Below, piece after piece: positions 63,068 to 64,000 of a stretch of DNA of 64,000 nucleotides (the first letter of the stretch is position 1; each line of letters starts with the position of its first letter). Position numbers and translations under genes: made by a program. The notes beneath the pieces were generated by a model, which had not been told where the DNA came from, did not search any database, and worked only from the letters and a program-made list of their open reading frames with translations. The stretch comes from Viscum album (Eukaryota > Streptophyta > Magnoliopsida > Santalales > Viscaceae): contig OY728160.1 of NCBI GenBank assembly GCA_963277665.1, forward strand, positions 45,368,605 through 45,432,604, given 5' to 3'.

Positions 63068-63340
63068 CTTTTTAGATCCATTAATTTACATTGTCGCTAC
63101 AATCTTCTCCTAGTTTTCCTACTGAGATTGACCATGCTAAGGATTTATGGTGTTCCTATCATCAACATGTCTAGCTCTAGTATTCTAAAGAGAATGATTA
63201 TGTCATCCTCATTTGGTAAAAGCATATGATGACTATGACTCAAGAGAAGTGTCTTGATCACCTTATCTCATAGATATGTGATAATAGTTCTTAAGATGTA
63301 CCATATTGTTGAAATAAATGAATGATATTCGTGATGTTTT

Positions 63341-64000
63341 ACAATCTAATTTCATTTTATCCAAGGAACCACATTGGAAACACCCCATACGGCTATTTGG
63401 TCGTAGAGGAAGGTTCACTGATCCATCCTTCTAATTCTATGTCCTACTCCCACCTTGGAAATAGTTTCCCCTCTTTAGTTTTCTCCCAACATTAGTGTCC
63501 CCACCTTTTCATGTAGGTATCGTCATACTTATTGCACCCACTTATCCTAATATATCACATGCATCCAATGTTTCTTTGTTCACAATATCTGTATAATCCA
63601 TAATACAGAGCACTGAAATCTTCGATCAAATGTCCTACATTATCCCTGATTCGACGATGCATTCCTTGAAGGATGCACTAGCCTCACCCTCTTGTGAAAG
63701 TCACACAAAATTCATGAATTTAACTACATATTCTGTGACAGAGATATTTTCTTATAGTAGGTTGAAGAATTCCATTTTTCTTTTGATCTTGAACATGTGA
63801 GGATAGATTTCTTTGTTTATAAATTCCTCAAAATGCTTCCTACTAAGTGATTTATCCATTTTATACATTATCTCCAAATCCCACAATTGGCATGTGAGAT
63901 CCTAGAGAATATAAGTCACCATATTTACATTCATATCTAATTCAGTGTCGTTGAATTCAAAGACACAATTCACCATATTCAGCCACACCACCTTCTTTTT
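63341..64000 (-). pseudogene. Chromovirus gag, partial at the window edge
   Basis: The capsid part reads KHFEEFINKEIYPHMFKIKR, KMEFFNLL and ISVTEYVVKFMNFV at about 63850-63710, matching plant gypsy gag (W.eF...Y.P...r..k..eF..L.q....v.eY...F). The zinc knuckle CFQCGSLDKMKLDC (63382-63341) has Lys where His is expected. Stops are present. The N-terminus and primer site are outside the window. Confidence 0.75.

Larger units (their letters stand above)
55769..64000 (-). mobile_element. Tekay/Del-like Ty3/gypsy chromovirus, truncated by the window edge
   Basis: From right to left the minus strand encodes gag, CCHC knuckle, protease, RT, RNase H, integrase and a chromodomain, then a polypurine tract and a 3' LTR of about 2.45 kb. 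This is the chromovirus order, and the integrase core wording resembles the Tekay/Del group. The 5' LTR and the gag start lie beyond 64000. A solo copia LTR splits it at 58489-59872. Many stops and frameshifts are present, so this copy is dead, but it is much better preserved than the element at 27-38 kb. Confidence 0.85.

Overview
This window looks like intergenic DNA from a large, strongly A+T-rich plant nuclear genome. No host protein gene, rRNA, tRNA or CRISPR array can be supported. What can be recognised is a set of plant transposons in different states of decay: one end of a CACTA (En/Spm-type) DNA transposon, a nearly complete Ty1/copia retrotransposon, two Ty3/gypsy elements (one with chromodomain remains), a solo copia LTR, and several old long-LTR repeats. 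These families and the CTACAGTA-type motifs in one LTR point to an angiosperm with a big repeat-rich genome. The species cannot be named from this sequence.

Layout. 1-689: end of a CACTA element that runs off the left edge. About 693-22787: a family of very long, diverged LTRs (copies D, E and F) belonging to minus-strand gypsy-type elements. Copies D and E end in a polypurine tract and copy F is next to a primer-binding-like site. Copy E is split by the copia element. 7462-16066: Ty1/copia element on the minus strand with two 1.4 kb LTRs, a near-matching target duplication, PBS, PPT, LTR TATA boxes and a frameshifted but fully recognisable gag-PR-INT-RT-RNase H polyprotein. About 22790-24950: copy A of a second LTR family. 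About 27250-38484: an old minus-strand gypsy element whose LTRs are copies B and C of that second family; its integrase, RT and gag are still readable through many stops. 38490-55768: very A+T-rich, with only a weak repeat pair, one primer-binding-like site and unassigned decayed sequence. 55769-64000: a better preserved minus-strand Tekay/Del-like chromovirus (3' LTR, PPT, chromodomain, integrase, RNase H, RT, protease, gag) that continues past the right edge and is interrupted at 58489-59872 by a solo LTR related to the copia element.

The insertion order can be partly read. The long LTRs and the B/C gypsy element are oldest. The copia element later landed inside LTR copy E. A related copia element landed in the right-hand chromovirus and recombined down to a solo LTR. 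Nothing here looks like a working cellular gene system. The most interesting points are the CpG-rich motif arrays in the copia LTRs and their replacement by another array in the solo LTR, the three zinc knuckles of the copia gag, the pol-less long-LTR pair E/F, and the nested history.
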